Shown in pieces: positions 27,183-36,071 of a stretch of 64,000 nt of DNA. Below the pieces are notes generated by a model. That model was not told the origin of the DNA. It worked only from the letters and a program-made list of their open reading frames with translations, and ran no database searches. The stretch's first letter is position 1. Each line of letters starts with the position of its first letter. The translations under genes and the position numbers were made by a program. Source of the DNA: Marininema mesophilum (GTDB lineage Bacteria; Bacillota; Bacilli; Thermoactinomycetales; DSM-45169); NCBI RefSeq assembly GCF_900106775.1, contig NZ_FNNQ01000001.1:186001-250000 (forward strand), given 5' to 3'.

Positions 27183-28103
27183 TCATCCTCTCCCCAATAG
27201 TGCTCGTTCCAAGACGGCCATCCGAATCCAAACCCCATTCTCCATTTGAGTAAAAATCTTAGAGCGGGGATGCTCAACTAACTCGCTCTCAATCTCCACA
27301 TCACGATTGACAGGTGCTGGATGCAGGATGATTCCATGAGCGGGCATCCTCTCCAATCGTTCCCGTGTCAATCCATAGGCCAACCGATACGCATCGGCTG
27401 AAGTAAATAGACTCTCCTCATGCCGTTCCAATTGGACGCGGAGCATCATGAGCGCATCGGCCTGTTCGATCGCTTCATCAAAGGGAAGGTAGCTTGCTAC
27501 CTCCTCCATTGAGGGATCTCTCATGGATTCCGGGCCAGTTACTATTACCCGGGCACCGAAGGAGCGTAATGCCCACAAATTAGAGCGAGCTACACGACTG
27601 TGACGAATGTCCCCAGCGATCACTACGGTTAGACCAGCTAAGTGACCAAAATGACGCTGTAATGTAAAGAGGTCCAGCAATGCTTGGGTAGGATGGCCAC
27701 CATTTCCTTCCCCTGCGTTGATCAAGGTAACCCCTGTGTCGACCTCCGCCATGGTAGCCAGTCGCCCAACTCCCTGGTGGCGAACGACGACGACCTCCAC
27801 CCCGATGGCCGCCAAAGTTTTTAACGTATCCTCCATCGTCTCGCCCTTCACCGTACTGGAGCGTTCACCATCTAAATGTAGGGTTTCCATTCCTAGTTTT
27901 TTCTCCGCCACTTCAAAAGAAATCCGTGTGCGCGTACTTGGTTCGAAGAAGAGATTGGCAGCAAAGCGTCCTGGAAAGGCGTGTTGCCATGCTTCAGGAT
28001 GGGTACGCCAATACTCTGCTCGTATGAAGAGCTCCTCCATCTCCTCCCGAGACAAATGATCCGTATCAATTAAATGGCCGCGATCCGCTATCATTGAAAT
28101 CAT
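27183..28103 (-). CDS. pyrB: Aspartate carbamoyltransferase, catalytic chain
   Basis: 306 residues with this start, matching the usual 300-310. PyrB joins carbamoyl phosphate and aspartate. The carbamoyl phosphate loop FFEPSTRTRISFE lies near residue 46 and HPTQALLDLFT near 160. No regulatory chain gene (pyrI) is present, as in other Bacillales. The open frame reaches back to 28184, but that stretch lies inside the attenuator terminator at 28132-28163; ATG 28103 with GGAG 10 bases upstream is the sensible start. Transcription is controlled by the PyrR attenuator just before it. Confidence 0.97.
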   Translation of the reverse strand: MISMIADRGHLIDTDHLSREEMEELFIRAEYWRTHPEAWQHAFPGRFAANLFFEPSTRTRISFEVAEKKLGMETLHLDGERSSTVKGETMEDTLKTLAAIGVEVVVVRHQGVGRLATMAEVDTGVTLINAGEGNGGHPTQALLDLFTLQRHFGHLAGLTVVIAGDIRHSRVARSNLWALRSFGARVIVTGPESMRDPSMEEVASYLPFDEAIEQADALMMLRVQLERHEESLFTSADAYRLAYGLTRERLERMPAHGIILHPAPVNRDVEIESELVEHPRSKIFTQMENGVWIRMAVLERALLGRG

Positions 28104-28131
28104 TCTATATCGTCTCCTCTCTCTTCTTCGT

Positions 28132-28239
28132 AAAAGAACTCCTTCTGTTTTATCGGAAGGAGTGGCCAGGTTGCAATCCACCAAGTGATAGGAATTACCA
28201 CTGGAGATTACCCGCTTCCTTCCTCAGTCTCACAGGACT
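28132..28239 (-). promoter_or_regulatory. PyrR-dependent attenuator before pyrB
   Basis: The minus strand contains a PyrR-binding loop AGTCCTGTGAGACT (28226-28239), one base off the consensus ARUCCNGNGAGGYU. It is followed by a terminator hairpin ACTCCTTC...GAAGGAGT with a T-rich tail (28132-28162). By analogy with Bacillus, UMP-bound PyrR stabilises the anti-antiterminator and causes termination before pyrB. Confidence 0.9.
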
Positions 28240-28271
28240 GGATTTAAAGGTTGCTTCTTCGCTTTATAGTT

Positions 28272-29633
28272 TTAGGCCACTTGGGAAGCACTGTTATTTT
28301 TTCCTTTTCGTTTCAGCGGAAACACTAGATTGAGTAGAATCCCCACTACGGTAGCTAGCGCTGTACCTTCAAGTTCCAGATGAATACCCGTCAACTTGAG
28401 GACAGCACCGCCAATGCCGATGACCAGGACCACAGAGGCGATGACCAAATTTCGCTTATCACTAAAATCAATGCGATTTTCTACCAACATCCGAAGTCCC
28501 GAGGAGGCGATGATGCCAAAGAGGAGGATGGAAACACCACCCATCACTGGGGTAGGGATGGTCGCAATCAATGCCGAGAGTTTTCCGATAAAGGAGAAGG
28601 TTGTCGCCAACACGGCTGCCCCACCAATCACCCAGACGCTAAAGATACGCGAGATCGCCATCACACCGATATTTTCTCCGTAAGTCGTTGTTGGCGGCCC
28701 TCCTAGAAAGGAGGAAAAAATGACGGATACCCCATCTCCCAAAAGGGAGCGATGAAGTCCTGGATCCTTTGACAAATCTCGTTCCATAATGTTACTCGTC
28801 ACGACTAAGTGACCGATATGCTCAGCCAACACCACCAAGGTGACGGGTACGATTACCCATGCTGCTGACCAGGAGACTTTCGGGGAAGTAAACTCAGGGA
28901 GCGCCAACCAAGGGGCCTCTCGTACAGGGGTAAGGTCGACCATTCCTAGTGAGAGGGCAATGAGGTATCCTCCAATGATCCCCAGTAAAATCGGAATTAA
29001 ATTGAGGAACCCTCTAAGAAAAAGACTGGCACTGATCGCGATTGCCAGGGTGGCTAAAGCTACCCCGAAGGTTTCCATCGAGTAAACCTTCAAAGTAATG
29101 GTCCCTTTCTCCTGATTCACCTGATCCACTTGACCTGGTAATGCCTGATACTCTTTTACTGTATCGGGGATGGGTACGGCTACCTTTTTCATACTCGCCA
29201 TATCGACTGCGGTTCCTGCTAAAGCCAACCCAATGACAATGACCACTGAGCCTATAACAACGGGTGGCAATATTTTATCCAACCAACCAGAACCCATCCT
29301 ACCAACGATCAGAGCCACTACACCGTAAACGAGGCCGACGAGGAAACATCCGAACAAAGCGGCCTCTTTTCCTTGGGATTGGGATACTGAGATAATCGGA
29401 ACGATAAAAGCGAAGGATGAGCCTAGGTACGCAGGTACTTTCCCTCGTGTAATGAGGAGATAGGCTATCGTTCCTACTCCACTACACATCAGGGTAACAG
29501 CAGGGGAGAGGCCGGTCAGCATCGGTACAAGAATGGTTGCTCCGAACATGGCAAAAAGGTGTTGTAAGCTAAAGGCCAACCACTTTCCAATAGGCGGTTT
29601 CTCATGAACATCCAGAACCATTTTTTCTTTCAT
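28272..29633 (-). CDS. pyrP: Uracil permease (NCS2 family)
   Basis: 453 residues with about 12-14 hydrophobic membrane segments, typical of NCS2 nucleobase:cation symporters. The short N-terminus (HEKPPIGKWLAFSLQHLFAM) and PTTTYGENIGVMAIS near residue 313 are family signatures; the Gln/Glu of these segments bind uracil. The place between pyrR and pyrB, with its own PyrR attenuator before it, identifies it as PyrP (UraA-type). The start has a strong AAGGAGG binding site. Confidence 0.96.
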   Translation of the reverse strand: MKEKMVLDVHEKPPIGKWLAFSLQHLFAMFGATILVPMLTGLSPAVTLMCSGVGTIAYLLITRGKVPAYLGSSFAFIVPIISVSQSQGKEAALFGCFLVGLVYGVVALIVGRMGSGWLDKILPPVVIGSVVIVIGLALAGTAVDMASMKKVAVPIPDTVKEYQALPGQVDQVNQEKGTITLKVYSMETFGVALATLAIAISASLFLRGFLNLIPILLGIIGGYLIALSLGMVDLTPVREAPWLALPEFTSPKVSWSAAWVIVPVTLVVLAEHIGHLVVTSNIMERDLSKDPGLHRSLLGDGVSVIFSSFLGGPPTTTYGENIGVMAISRIFSVWVIGGAAVLATTFSFIGKLSALIATIPTPVMGGVSILLFGIIASSGLRMLVENRIDFSDKRNLVIASVVLVIGIGGAVLKLTGIHLELEGTALATVVGILLNLVFPLKRKGKNNSASQVA

Positions 29634-29652
29634 AAACGAAACCTCCTTGGTA

Positions 29653-29755
29653 TAAAAAAGCTCTCTGCCTGAGATTCGGCAGAGAGACGCACTTTCCCAA
29701 GTTTCAAAGGACCATGGGGAAGCCTAGCGTCCTCCCTTACCGACCTCACGGGATC
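29653..29755 (-). promoter_or_regulatory. PyrR-dependent attenuator before the uracil permease gene
   Basis: PyrR-binding loop GATCCCGTGAGGTC at 29742-29755 (the consensus core TCCNGNGAGG is exact; the outer A-U pair is G-C). The terminator CTCTCTGCC/GGCAGAGAG with a CTTTTTT tail is at 29653-29686. It lies in the pyrR-pyrP gap, as in Bacillus. Confidence 0.9.
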
Positions 29756-29783
29756 GTCCTTAAAGGGTGAACTCTTATTGATT

Positions 29784-30323
29784 TTATTTACGAATCATGA
29801 CTCGATCCTGGGGATCAATTTCCTCTACAGTGACCGTGACGACTTCACTGTGAGAGGTAGGAACGTTTTTCCCTACATAATCAGGCCGAATCGGTAACTC
29901 CCTGTGTCCCCGATCCACCAGTACGGCCAGTTGGATCATCTTCGGGCGCCCTTGATCAATCAATGCATCCATTGCCGCTCGTACCGTACGTCCGGTAAAG
30001 AGAACATCATCCACCAGAACAACGGTCTTACCATGGATAGAGACAGGTAGATCTGAATCCCGCACCTCCGGTTGTTCGATCTTCTCTGTCAAATCGTCTC
30101 GGTAGAGGGTGATATCCAATTCCCCAACAGGGACCGTCTGCTCTTCGATGGTCTGAATTCGTTCGGCTAACCGTTTGGCAAGGTAGATCCCTCGCGTTCG
30201 AATACCGACGAGAACCACTTCCGATACTCCCTTGTTCCGCTCAATGATCTCATGAGCGATCCGTGTCAATGCCCGGCGAATGGCCGCATCATCGAGGATG
30301 GTTTTCATATCCAAGTGGATCAT
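29784..30323 (-). CDS. pyrR: Bifunctional pyr operon attenuation protein/uracil phosphoribosyltransferase
   Basis: 179 residues from ATG 30323, close to the 181 of B. subtilis PyrR. AAIRRALTRIAHEIIERN near residue 13 is the family N-terminus and the PRPP motif VVLVDDVLFTGRT lies near 99. It binds pyr mRNA with UMP to promote termination and has weak uracil phosphoribosyltransferase activity. The open frame extends to 30413 but crosses the leader terminator; GGAG 6 bases before ATG 30323 supports this start. It is the first gene of the pyr operon. Confidence 0.97.
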   Translation of the reverse strand: MIHLDMKTILDDAAIRRALTRIAHEIIERNKGVSEVVLVGIRTRGIYLAKRLAERIQTIEEQTVPVGELDITLYRDDLTEKIEQPEVRDSDLPVSIHGKTVVLVDDVLFTGRTVRAAMDALIDQGRPKMIQLAVLVDRGHRELPIRPDYVGKNVPTSHSEVVTVTVEEIDPQDRVMIRK

Positions 30324-30335
30324 TCCTCTCTCCAT

Positions 30336-30419
30336 AAAAAAAGCGCTTCTTTTACCCATGTTCGGCAAAAAAGCGCACACTACTCCGTGCATACGCACCC
30401 TTGCCAGCCTCACGGGACT
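30336..30419 (-). promoter_or_regulatory. PyrR-dependent attenuator in the pyr operon leader
   Basis: PyrR-binding loop AGTCCCGTGAGGCT at 30406-30419 is an exact match to ARUCCNGNGAGGYU. The terminator GCGCTTTTTT/AAAGAAGCGC followed by seven T is at 30336-30376. This is the autoregulatory attenuator upstream of pyrR. Confidence 0.92.
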
Positions 30420-30448
30420 GAGTTAAAAGGTCTTATTCAGTTAAAATT

Positions 30449-30477
30449 ATTATGACGGATCCCCTATAGGATGTCAA
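30449..30477 (-). promoter_or_regulatory. SigA-type promoter of the pyr operon
   Basis: On the minus strand a perfect -35 TTGACA (30472-30477), a 17-base spacer and -10 CATAAT (30449-30454). It sits between the rluD stop and the PyrR leader, the place expected for the pyr promoter. The -35 lies 6 bases past the rluD end. Confidence 0.82.
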
Positions 30478-30482
30478 TCACA

Positions 30483-31409
30483 TTATTGTTGACGAAGACG
30501 AACTAAACATGCCTTCATATCCTCTGGTACTTCGGATACAAAGCGAAGCTTATCCCCGGTGCGTGGATGGAGAAACCCGAGTACTTTGGCATGTAACGCC
30601 TGCCCGTTAATCGGCCATTTCTTCACCTGGGTGCTGTACACAGGGTCTCCAACAATCGGATGGCCAATATACTTCATATGCACACGAATCTGATGGGTGC
30701 GACCCGTCTCCAAACAACATCGAACCAAAGTCGCCTTTCCAAATCGCTCTACCACTTCAAAATGAGTAATCGCATGTTTTCCCTTTTTTGGATCCACGGC
30801 CATTCGTTGACGGTTTTTTGGATCGCGTCCAATCGCCGCATCGATGGTTCCATGATCATGGGGGAGATTACCGATAACAAGTGTTTCATAGACTCGCTCC
30901 ACCGTATGCTCCTTCAACTGCTCCGCTAAAGACCAATGTGCCACATCATTTTTAGTAGCCATGATCAGGCCCGAGGTATCTTTATCGATGCGATGCACAA
31001 TCCCGGGGCGAATCACCCCGCCTACACTCGAAAGATCGTCGCAATGGTAAAGTAAAGCATTGACCATCGTTCCCGAGTAATTTCCTGGTGCCGGGTGAAC
31101 CACCATCCCCCGCTCTTTATTCACAACGATCACATCGTCATCTTCATATACAATCTCCAGTGGGATCGCTTCTGCTTCGATGTGTAACTCTTCCGGAGGA
31201 GGAACGGCTACTTCTATATGTTCCCCTACTGCAAGACGATAATTGCTTTTTACATGCTGGCCATCTACCAGCACTCGGTTATCCTTGATCCAAGCCTGGA
31301 CAGCCATCCGGGACCAATCATCCTCGCGATTAGCAAGGAATTTATCCAGCCGTTCTCCTGCCTCCGATTCGTCCACATGAAAAGCGTGTAAGTTCTCTGT
31401 ATCACTCAC
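30483..31409 (-). CDS. rluD: RluA/RluD-family 23S rRNA pseudouridine synthase (YlyB)
   Basis: 308 residues. An N-terminal S4 RNA-binding domain (RLDKFLANRE near residue 20) is followed by the pseudouridine synthase domain with the catalytic Asp in HRIDKDTSGL near 140. It isomerises uridines in large-subunit rRNA; the exact sites cannot be read from sequence. The order ileS - ylyA - lspA - ylyB - pyrR is that of B. subtilis. It overlaps lspA by 4 bases. Confidence 0.94.
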   Translation of the reverse strand: MSDTENLHAFHVDESEAGERLDKFLANREDDWSRMAVQAWIKDNRVLVDGQHVKSNYRLAVGEHIEVAVPPPEELHIEAEAIPLEIVYEDDDVIVVNKERGMVVHPAPGNYSGTMVNALLYHCDDLSSVGGVIRPGIVHRIDKDTSGLIMATKNDVAHWSLAEQLKEHTVERVYETLVIGNLPHDHGTIDAAIGRDPKNRQRMAVDPKKGKHAITHFEVVERFGKATLVRCCLETGRTHQIRVHMKYIGHPIVGDPVYSTQVKKWPINGQALHAKVLGFLHPRTGDKLRFVSEVPEDMKACLVRLRQQ

Positions 31410-31903
31410 TGGCTATCCCCTGCTTTTTGGACCAACTTCTCCTTTGCCGCCCCTTCCGACTCACCCTCGGACTGACGTAACGTAACCAACAACATGAGGG
31501 CAACTCCGATACAAATTGCAGAGTCCGCTATGTTAAATATGGCAAAGTTGATATAGCGGAAATCCAGGAAATCGACGACTTCACCAAAACGGATCCGATC
31601 CACAAGATTTCCGATCGCTCCACCCAGGATTAAAGCCAAAGACCAAGAAAGCATCGGTTGACTCTTTCCTATCCGCATCAGGTAGAAGACGATAGCCGCC
31701 AACACGGCACACGTAACCAAAATAAACAACCAGCGTTGGTCTTGCAAAATGCCAAAAGCAGCTCCACGGTTTCGATGGGAAGTAATGTGAAAAACGCCTT
31801 CCCACAATGGAATCGACTCATACAAATGCATTTTTTTCATAACCAACCACTTTGTCGCCTGATCCAACAGCAAGATTGCAGCAGCAAATATATAGTAGCG
31901 CAA
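31406..31903 (-). CDS. lspA: Lipoprotein signal peptidase II
   Basis: 165 residues with four membrane segments. LspA cleaves the signal peptide of prolipoproteins in the membrane. The catalytic aspartates lie in GGAIGNLVDRIRFGEVVDFLDF; ITSHRNRGAAFGI is the other conserved block. TTG 31903 was chosen: AGGAGGA lies 8 bases before it and the protein then starts LRYYIFA, like the B. subtilis protein. The longer frame from a GTG at 31963 has no binding site and would begin only about 10 bases after the predicted transcription start. Confidence 0.95.
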   Translation of the reverse strand: MRYYIFAAAILLLDQATKWLVMKKMHLYESIPLWEGVFHITSHRNRGAAFGILQDQRWLFILVTCAVLAAIVFYLMRIGKSQPMLSWSLALILGGAIGNLVDRIRFGEVVDFLDFRYINFAIFNIADSAICIGVALMLLVTLRQSEGESEGAAKEKLVQKAGDSQ

Positions 31904-31980
31904 CAATGCTTCCTCCTGTCCCTCTTCATGACTTATAAGTACCGCTTTCACGGATTTATTCACACTGGTTTCAGGATCTC

Positions 31981-32010
31981 ATTGTAGCACAAGCCCAAGT
32001 AAGCCAACAA
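31981..32010 (-). promoter_or_regulatory. Candidate promoter of lspA-rluD
   Basis: Minus strand: extended -10 TGCTACAAT (31981-31989) with a weak -35 TTGTTG (32005-32010) at 18 bases. It lies just after the terminator of the upstream gene, which makes it credible. Confidence 0.5.
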
Positions 32011-32014
32011 CTTG

Positions 32015-32038
32015 AAAAGGAGAGCATGGAGGCTCTCC
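32015..32038 (-). terminator. Terminator after the YteA-family gene
   Basis: Minus strand hairpin GGAGAGC/GCTCTCC with a 6-base loop, followed by TTTTC. It ends the transcript of 32076-32780. Confidence 0.65.
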
Positions 32039-32075
32039 AGGTAGAAATGGCATATCATGTTCACAATAGAGTTAG

Positions 32076-32780
32076 TTACTCGAGGGGATTCTCTTCGTCA
32101 TCTATTTCTTCTTTTCTTCGATTGGCTGCATCTTGATAAATTCCTACAGTACTTTCAATCGGCCGGCCATCCACTCCAGCCACTGCAAGTTCCTCTACAT
32201 CATCTGCATATCCAATCCGCTCTTCTGGATCAATCGTTAACTCATTGTAGTCCTTCCCTTCGCGGAAGAAATCCGGTGGATTAGATGTCCCATAACGTTC
32301 AACAGCTTGCCATGCATCCTCTCCATCAAAGGCATTATCATCTTTACAATCATTAAAGGTCCGCCCAAAGGGACTCTGTAGTACTTGTTCCTCAACAGGG
32401 CGACGATTGGAAATATCCTTATCCCGTTGATGGTCAATACAAAAAGAAGTCTCAGGTACTGCCTCCAGTCGTTCATAAGGAATCTCTTCACCACAAACCA
32501 CACAAGTGCCATAATGATGTGCATCCATCCGCAGAAGCGCCATTTCTACTTCTTCCAATTGCTCTTCATGTTCATCATTTAAAGCAAGATCCTTCCCTCG
32601 CTCAAACAATTCGGTTCCAATATCCGCAGGATGGTTATCATAACCGGATAACTCACCGATTGAGTCATTCATTCCTTGTTCCATCCCAAAATGGTTGTTA
32701 TCGGATAATTTCTTTTGCAGACGTGCCTTTTCATTTTCCAATTGGCTCTTTAATCCAGCCAGTTGTTCCTCTGTTAGCAT
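32076..32780 (-). CDS. yteA: YteA/YlyA-family TraR/DksA-type zinc finger protein
   Basis: 234 residues. A long N-terminal helical region (LKSQLENEKARLQKKL, probably coiled coil) precedes a zinc finger of the DksA/TraR type, CVVCGEE...FCIDH near residues 95-120, in which the last ligand position is His, not Cys. The C-terminal half is acidic and of low complexity. YteA-family proteins are linked to sporulation, and YlyA, at the same map position in B. subtilis between ileS and lspA, binds RNA polymerase in the forespore. The length fits YteA better than the shorter YlyA. ATG 32780 was preferred over 32789, which is too near the AAAGGGG binding site. Confidence 0.82.
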   Translation of the reverse strand: MLTEEQLAGLKSQLENEKARLQKKLSDNNHFGMEQGMNDSIGELSGYDNHPADIGTELFERGKDLALNDEHEEQLEEVEMALLRMDAHHYGTCVVCGEEIPYERLEAVPETSFCIDHQRDKDISNRRPVEEQVLQSPFGRTFNDCKDDNAFDGEDAWQAVERYGTSNPPDFFREGKDYNELTIDPEERIGYADDVEELAVAGVDGRPIESTVGIYQDAANRRKEEIDDEENPLE

Positions 32781-32977
32781 GGCTATCATACCCCTTTCTT
32801 CCTGTGCAGTCGCGGGTCATGCGCAAATGACGGGAAGGAATTCCTTTTATAGTCTCCCAAAATCCACAAATTCAACGCGTCTGAATGAATACGAATCCTT
32901 ACTCGCTGAGTCTCCTACAAACACCTGACTACCTGTGATATCCTGAACCTACATTAGTAACAAGAGGTGTGACACAC

Positions 32978-33187
32978 ATGAAAGACGAAGAAGGGTTTTA
33001 CACACATGCCAATCATCGTGTATTGATAGTCAATGGGTGGACTGGAGTCCTACTCCTTTTTGTGGATCGCCTCATCCTTCCCTATAGCTCCCCACTCCTT
33101 AATCACATTGGCATGATCATGATTGGTATCTCTGCTATTTCGTTATTAGCTTTTCTTATCCACAGTGAAGGTCAACAACGACAATAA
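32978..33187 (+). CDS. Small hypothetical membrane protein, opposite strand
   Basis: 69 residues from ATG 32978 (AGAGG 10 bases upstream; an in-frame GTG lies three codons earlier). Two hydrophobic segments are clear, VLIVNGWTGVLLLFV and IGMIMIGISAISLLAFLI, joined by a short polar loop, with a hydrophilic charged start and end. I do not recognise the family. It is the only plausible plus-strand gene in the window and sits alone between ileS and the YteA-family gene. A strong bidirectional terminator follows its stop directly, which supports it being expressed. No clear promoter was found. No function is proposed. Confidence 0.68.
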   Translation: MKDEEGFYTHANHRVLIVNGWTGVLLLFVDRLILPYSSPLLNHIGMIMIGISAISLLAFLIHSEGQQRQ

Positions 33188-33227
33188 AAATCCGCAACCA
33201 GCTACATTCTCTGGTTGCGGATTTTTT
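33185..33227. terminator. Bidirectional terminator between the small plus-strand gene and ileS
   Basis: AAAAATCCGCAACCAG pairs with CTGGTTGCGGATTTTTT across a 9-base loop. It has T tracts on both strands, so it ends the plus-strand gene at 33187 and ileS at 33271. Confidence 0.92.
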
Positions 33228-33270
33228 CATTCTTGAAATGCAGTGGGATGATCTCTTTAATCCTACCTCG

Positions 33271-36051
33271 TCACTCCACGTCAGCGTAGTGCTTAGAAAC
33301 CGTGTCTGCGCAGCGATCACAAAGCTCTGGGTAGGTTTCATCCGTCCCTACCGTGGGACTGATCATCCAGCAACGTTGACATTTTTCACCGGAAGCAGGA
33401 TTTACCTTTACATCGAGTCCCTCTCCCTTAACTACTCCTTCACTCTCAGGTTTAGCTCCTTGGAATAAGCTAACCTGGGAAACGATAAACAGCTCCGTCA
33501 GATTGTCCTGAATGCTGTGTAGTAGCTCAAAATTGGATTCGGATGGATATAGCTCTACAGCCGCTCCGAGGGAGTTCCCAATCACCTTGGCCGCACGTGC
33601 TTCTTCCAACGCTTTCAGCACCGTATCCCGCAGTTCAGTCAAGCGATCCCACTTCTCCTCAAGTTCACGATCCAATACCGCTACCTTCATTTGAGGAAAA
33701 TCTGCTAACTGAATGCTTTCATCCTTGGTACCCGGCACAAATTTCCATACTTCTTCTGTCGTGTGCGGAATGATGGGGTTCACCAAAACCACCAGGGTTT
33801 TTAGCATTTCCAACATGACCGTCTGGGAAGAACGGCGTTTGGCATCAGCAGCAGGCAACGTGTAGAGGCGATCTTTTAATACGTCTAGATAGAACTGGCT
33901 CAAGAAAACGGTGCAGAAGTGATGGATTTGATAGTAGACAGTATGAAAATCATAGTTTTCATATCCAGTCGTTACTTTCTCAATCAACCGCTGCAACTTA
34001 ATTAACGCATAGCGGTCGATTTCATCCAAATCAGCCACTTGGACCGCGTATTCCACAGGAGCAAAATCCGCCAAGTTTCCAAGAAGAAAACGCAAGGTAT
34101 TACGGATTTTCCGGTAAGCCTCAGCGATCTGCTTCAGGATGTCCTCTGAAACCCGAACATCGGCTTGATAATCCGTAGAGGAAACCCATAGACGTAAAAT
34201 GTCGGCGCCATAGTTTTTCATCACTTTCAAGGGATCAATCACATTGCCGAGGGATTTAGACATCTTCTTTCCTTCCCCGTCCAGTGTAAATCCATGGGAG
34301 AGAACTTCACGATAAGGTGCAGTACCCTTCGTCGAAACCGAAGTAGACAAGGAAGAATTAAACCAGCCACGATATTGATCTGAACCTTCTAGATAGAGGT
34401 CCGCTGGCCAGGAGGAATCTTTTCGTGTTTCCAGAACAGCCGCATGACTCGAACCGGAGTCAAACCAGACATCCATGATGTCGGTCTCTTTACGGAAGCT
34501 ATGGTTTCCACACTCCGAACACTGAGTACCTTCAGGTAATAACTCTTTTGCATCTCGGGCAAACCACACAGAGGAACCTTCTTGGCTAAATAAATCAGCC
34601 ACCTTATCGATTGACTCATCCGTGATATGCGGGTGATTACAGGATTCACAATAGAAAATAGGAAGGGGTACTCCCCAGACTCGTTGTCTGGAAATACACC
34701 AGTCATTTCGATCCTCTACCATATTTCCTAGTCGTGTTTCTCCCCAGGATGGAGTCCATTTTACATGTTGAATCGCATCTAGCATCTCTTTGCGGAATCC
34801 ATCGATGGAGGCAAACCATTGCTCTGTCGCCCGGAAGATAACTGGCTTCTTCGTCCGCCAATCATGGGGATATTGATGGGTGATAAAGACGAGTTTCAAT
34901 AGATGACCTGATTCGGTCAGTTTTTCGGTGACCACTTTATTGGCATCATCGTAAAACAATCCTTCAAATCCAGGAGCTTCTTTCGTCAACTTTCCTTTTT
35001 CATCAACTGGACTAATAACACCCAGTCCATACTTCTTAGCAAGTTCAAAGTCATCCACACCATGCCCAGGAGCCGTATGGACACAACCTGTACCCGCATC
35101 CAATGTGACATGGTCTCCAAGAATGATTGGACTTTCTCGATCATAAAAGGGATGTTGGCAAAGAACACCCTCTAACTCTTTTCCGCGGAAAGTTTCTTCT
35201 TTGGTGTACTCTTCAACTCCGATTAGCTTAAGCACATCCTCAGCTAAATCCTCTGCCAACAAAAATTTACGCCCTTCTCCTGTAGTTACGAGTACATACG
35301 TAAATTCTGCACCGAGAGCAATCCCCAAGTTAGCAGGGAGCGTCCAGGGAGTGGTTGTCCAGATGATGACGGAGGCATCCTCAGGTAGTTTGCCCTTCCC
35401 ATCTTTTACATCAAAGGCTACATAGATGGAGGGAGAACGTTTATCCTGATATTCGATCTCAGCGTCAGCCAGGGCGGATTCCGAGGAAGGAGACCAATAG
35501 ATGCAGCGATAGGAACGATACACATAGCCTCTCTTCGCCATCTCACCAAAAACGCGAATCTGACTTGCCTCATACTCCGGCTTTAAGGTAATGTACGGAT
35601 GATCCCAATCCCCGCGAACGCCCAATCGTTTAAACTGTGCTTTCTGCTTTTCAACAAAGGAGAGAGCGTAATCTTCACAGATCTTGCGGAACTCGACAGG
35701 GTCCATCTTCTTCCGGTTCACTTTCTTCTTGCTGGTAACTGCCTGTTCAATCGGCAGACCATGGGTATCCCATCCGGGAACATATGGAGCATCAAATCCT
35801 TGCAACGATTTATATCGAACGATAAAATCCTTTAGCACCTTATTTAATGCATGCCCAATATGGATATCTCCATTCGCATAGGGGGGACCATCATGCAAGA
35901 TAAACTTCGGCTGTCCCGCCCGTTTCTTTGCCACTTGACCATAGACATCTGTCCTATCCCACCATGCCTGCATTTCTGGTTCACGGTTGGGTAAGTTTCC
36001 TCGCATCGGAAACTCCGTTTCAGGTAAATTTAAGGTTTTTTTATAGTCCAA
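33271..36051 (-). CDS. ileS: Isoleucyl-tRNA synthetase
   Basis: 926 residues, class I synthetase of the bacterial type. PPYANGDIHIGHALNK near residue 58 contains the HIGH motif and GKKMSKSLGNVI near 592 the KMSKS motif. Editing-domain features lie between them. The C-terminal zinc site CQRCW...CDRC ends the protein. TTG 36051 gives MDYKKTLNLPETEFPMRGN, matching the B. subtilis start, with AAGGGGTGA just upstream; the longer frame to 36087 reads through the T-box terminator. Expression is controlled by the T-box leader before it. Confidence 0.97.
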   Translation of the reverse strand: MDYKKTLNLPETEFPMRGNLPNREPEMQAWWDRTDVYGQVAKKRAGQPKFILHDGPPYANGDIHIGHALNKVLKDFIVRYKSLQGFDAPYVPGWDTHGLPIEQAVTSKKKVNRKKMDPVEFRKICEDYALSFVEKQKAQFKRLGVRGDWDHPYITLKPEYEASQIRVFGEMAKRGYVYRSYRCIYWSPSSESALADAEIEYQDKRSPSIYVAFDVKDGKGKLPEDASVIIWTTTPWTLPANLGIALGAEFTYVLVTTGEGRKFLLAEDLAEDVLKLIGVEEYTKEETFRGKELEGVLCQHPFYDRESPIILGDHVTLDAGTGCVHTAPGHGVDDFELAKKYGLGVISPVDEKGKLTKEAPGFEGLFYDDANKVVTEKLTESGHLLKLVFITHQYPHDWRTKKPVIFRATEQWFASIDGFRKEMLDAIQHVKWTPSWGETRLGNMVEDRNDWCISRQRVWGVPLPIFYCESCNHPHITDESIDKVADLFSQEGSSVWFARDAKELLPEGTQCSECGNHSFRKETDIMDVWFDSGSSHAAVLETRKDSSWPADLYLEGSDQYRGWFNSSLSTSVSTKGTAPYREVLSHGFTLDGEGKKMSKSLGNVIDPLKVMKNYGADILRLWVSSTDYQADVRVSEDILKQIAEAYRKIRNTLRFLLGNLADFAPVEYAVQVADLDEIDRYALIKLQRLIEKVTTGYENYDFHTVYYQIHHFCTVFLSQFYLDVLKDRLYTLPAADAKRRSSQTVMLEMLKTLVVLVNPIIPHTTEEVWKFVPGTKDESIQLADFPQMKVAVLDRELEEKWDRLTELRDTVLKALEEARAAKVIGNSLGAAVELYPSESNFELLHSIQDNLTELFIVSQVSLFQGAKPESEGVVKGEGLDVKVNPASGEKCQRCWMISPTVGTDETYPELCDRCADTVSKHYADVE

Positions 36052-36071
36052 CAATCTCACCCCTTCAGAAA

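Noticed and set aside
28104..28184. Upstream 27-codon extension of pyrB
   Set aside because: It runs through the PyrR attenuator terminator; the downstream ATG has a good binding site and gives the family length.
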